A stretch of 64,000 nt of DNA. Source: Thermomicrobiales bacterium (GTDB taxonomy: Bacteria > Chloroflexota > Chloroflexia > Thermomicrobiales > CFX8). This document shows positions 62,394 to 64,000 of the stretch, one piece after another. The notes below the pieces were generated by a model. That model ran no database searches. It worked only from the letters and a program-made list of their open reading frames with translations, and had not been told where the DNA came from. The position numbers were made by a program, and so were the translations under genes. Numbering within the stretch: the stretch's first letter is position 1; every line of letters begins with the position of its first letter. The stretch is from contig JBAOIG010000003.1 in the NCBI GenBank assembly GCA_037045155.1, forward strand, positions 248,001 through 312,000. The letters are read 5' to 3'.

Positions 62394-63956
62394 GTGCGGG
62401 CGCTGGCCTTCATCGAGGAGGGCAATGCCCGACGGGTGGTCGACTACCGCAACCTCGGCTCCGAGGAGCTGGGCAGCGTCTACGAGTCGCTGCTCGAGCT
62501 GCATCCCCAGGTCGATATCGACACGTCATCGTTCTCGCTGGCGACGGCCGGCGGCAACGAGCGCAAGACGACCGGCTCGTATTACACGCCCAGCAGTCTC
62601 ATAGCCGAGCTGCTCGATTCGGCGCTCGATCCGGTCATCGAGGACCGGCTGCGCGAGGCCGGCCCGGACGCGACGGCGCGCGAGGATGCGCTGCTGAATC
62701 TGAAGGTCGTCGATCCGGCGGCCGGCAGCGGCCACTTCCTCGTCGCGGCGGCCCACCGGATCGCCAAGCGGCTGGCGGCTGTCCGCACGGGCGAGGATGA
62801 GCCATCGCCCGAGGAGACCCGCGCCGCCCTGCGCGCCGTCATCGGCCGCTGCGTCTACGGCGTCGACATCAACCCGATGGCGGTCGAGCTGTGCAAGGTC
62901 TCGCTCTGGCTGGAGGCGATGGAGCCGGGCAAGCCGCTCTCCTTCCTCGACCACCACATCCAGTGCGGCAACTCGCTGCTGGGGGCGACCCCGGCCCTGC
63001 TCGAGGGCGGCATCCCGGACGAGGCGTTCACCGCGATCACCGGCGACGACAAGAAGTACGTCTCGGAGTGGAAGAAGCGCAACCGGGAGCAGCGCAAGGG
63101 CCAGCTATCGTTCGACCACGCGCTCGCCAGAGCGCCCTGGGAGCGGCTGGGCAACTTCGCGGCGGCAGTGCAGTCGATCGAGAGGATCGAGGACGCGACG
63201 ATCGCCGGGGTGCGCCAGAAGCAGCAGGTCTGGGAGGAGACGCTGCGCTCCAGCGGTTACGCCTTCTCGAAGCTGTGGGCCGACGCCTGGTGCGCCGCGT
63301 TCGTCTGGAAGAAGACCCGCGAGTGGTCGCACCCGATCACCGAGGCGGAGTTCCGCCGCATCGAGCGGACCCCGCACGCGCTGCACCCGGACTGGCGGGG
63401 CGAGATCGAGCGGCTGGCCGGCCAGTACCAGTTCCTCCACTGGCACCTGGCCTTCCCGGACGCCTTCCGCGTCCCCGGCCCCAACGAAGACCCGGACAGC
63501 GAGCAGACCGGCTGGATCGGCGGCTTCGATGTCGTGCTGGGCAACCCGCCGTGGGAGCAGATTTCAAGCTCGCAGGAGAAGGAGTTCTTCGCGCATGACG
63601 CCGGCCAGACATCGCCAATGTCTGCGCAACGCATGCGCGCCCGGGACAAGATGATCGAACGATTGCTGCAGCTGGCGACGGGAGACGCGCCGCTCTACGC
63701 CGCGTTCCAGGATGCGAATTGCGACAAGCAGCGGGCGAGCCAGCCATTTCGTCCGCGCGACCGGTCGCTATCCGCTGACTGGCCGCGGCGACGTTCGAAC
63801 ACGTACCGCGCTCTTCGCCGAGTCGAACCGGACGATCCTGTCTCCGATCGGGCCGCTTCGGCATGCATCGTGCCGACCGGCATCGCCACCGACGCGATCG
63901 ACGCAGTACTTCTTCCGCGACCTCATGGACACCGGCACACTGGCCAGTCTCTATGA
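62394..63956 (+). CDS. Methyltransferase fragment 2 (catalytic domain)
   Basis: A 520-residue open frame; the true protein joins it from about 62,289 (EPGLALPALGSGLW). It contains all key motifs: FxGxG-type motif I as VVDPAAGSGHFLVAAAHRIA, motif II YGVDINPMAVELCKVSLWL, and motif IV GNPPWEQI, the NPPW typical for N6-adenine methylation. Its last 80 residues are mostly out of frame because of the shift near 63,718. In DISARM this enzyme modifies host sites so that the helicase complex spares them. Confidence 0.7.
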   Translation: MRALAFIEEGNARRVVDYRNLGSEELGSVYESLLELHPQVDIDTSSFSLATAGGNERKTTGSYYTPSSLIAELLDSALDPVIEDRLREAGPDATAREDALLNLKVVDPAAGSGHFLVAAAHRIAKRLAAVRTGEDEPSPEETRAALRAVIGRCVYGVDINPMAVELCKVSLWLEAMEPGKPLSFLDHHIQCGNSLLGATPALLEGGIPDEAFTAITGDDKKYVSEWKKRNREQRKGQLSFDHALARAPWERLGNFAAAVQSIERIEDATIAGVRQKQQVWEETLRSSGYAFSKLWADAWCAAFVWKKTREWSHPITEAEFRRIERTPHALHPDWRGEIERLAGQYQFLHWHLAFPDAFRVPGPNEDPDSEQTGWIGGFDVVLGNPPWEQISSSQEKEFFAHDAGQTSPMSAQRMRARDKMIERLLQLATGDAPLYAAFQDANCDKQRASQPFRPRDRSLSADWPRRRSNTYRALRRVEPDDPVSDRAASACIVPTGIATDAIDAVLLPRPHGHRHTGQSL

Positions 63957-64000
63957 CTTCGAGAACCGCAAGCGCGGATCTTCCCGGCAGTTGACAGTCG

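Larger units (their letters stand above)
61219..64000 (+). pseudogene. DrmMI-like adenine methyltransferase, frame-disrupted and cut by the window end
   Basis: A large Eco57I-type N6-adenine methyltransferase as found after drmD in class 1 DISARM. The family sequence can be followed through three frames and more: frame 1 to about 62,005, frame 2 to about 62,286, frame 3 to about 63,718, then changes near 63,718, 63,855, 63,900 and 63,972. All parts join without loss: ANTALREALRTGEL, EPGLALPALGSGLW, TGSYYTPSSL, motif I DPAAGSGHF, motif IV NPPWEQI, HFVRATGRYPLTGRGDV, QYFFRDLMDTGTLASLYDFE and IFPAVDS. No nonsense change is seen apart from these shifts. The remaining C-terminal part lies outside. 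It starts 15 bases after the end of the extended SNF2 frame. Confidence 0.75.

Overview
The window is GC-rich DNA (about 63-65% by eye), densely coded on both strands. It looks like a Chloroflexota chromosome of the Thermomicrobia/Sphaerobacter type. That is an inference from gene content: HemY-type heme synthesis, MurT-GatD lipid II amidation beside mreBC, many paralogous metallo- and serine peptidases, VanW and LysM wall proteins, and palindromic interspersed repeats. No rRNA, tRNA or CRISPR array was seen.

Layout. 0-3 kb: the end of a radical SAM/SPASM protein, a CopD/HemJ-like membrane protein and hemY (heme block), then a LysE-type exporter. 3.5-8.4 kb: an MMPL transporter and two tandem M20 amidohydrolases. 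8.7-14.9 kb: cell envelope, with a LysM-M23 peptidase followed by mreB-mreC-murT-gatD. 14.9-23 kb: an ArsB/NhaD-type permease, a small CPDC protein, an NTF2-like protein, a TerC-family protein, an FHA protein, a VanW protein, an amidinotransferase-fold hydrolase and a site-2 protease with CBS domains. 23-28 kb: padR-modB-modC and glgX. 27.9-32.3 kb: a very large RecB-like nuclease/SF1 helicase with four Fe-S-type cysteines.

32.3-52.1 kb is a peptide and amide catabolism region. It holds an isoaspartyl-peptidase-like Ntn hydrolase, a 1059-residue beta-propeller protein, a DppA-type D-aminopeptidase, a metallo-amidohydrolase, two S9 peptidases, an M24 peptidase with one frameshift, a DUF1177 protein, an M28 peptidase and an orphan molybdopterin subunit. 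It is interrupted at 40.8-42.25 kb by a block of palindromic repeats. An exported NlpC/P60 protein with a degenerate lysozyme-like domain is preceded by a CRP-type operator.

52.2-64 kb is the accessory part. Relics of two insertion sequences precede a translationally coupled cluster: (i) a 1734-residue helicase with a DUF1998-type four-cysteine domain and a C-terminal restriction-endonuclease-like domain, (ii) a DrmD-like SNF2 helicase, and (iii) an Eco57I-type adenine methyltransferase that runs off the window. This is a DISARM-like antiphage locus with an unusual first gene. The last 3 kb carry about seven single-base frame changes with otherwise intact protein sequence, so the system is either freshly broken or the sequence there is of low quality.
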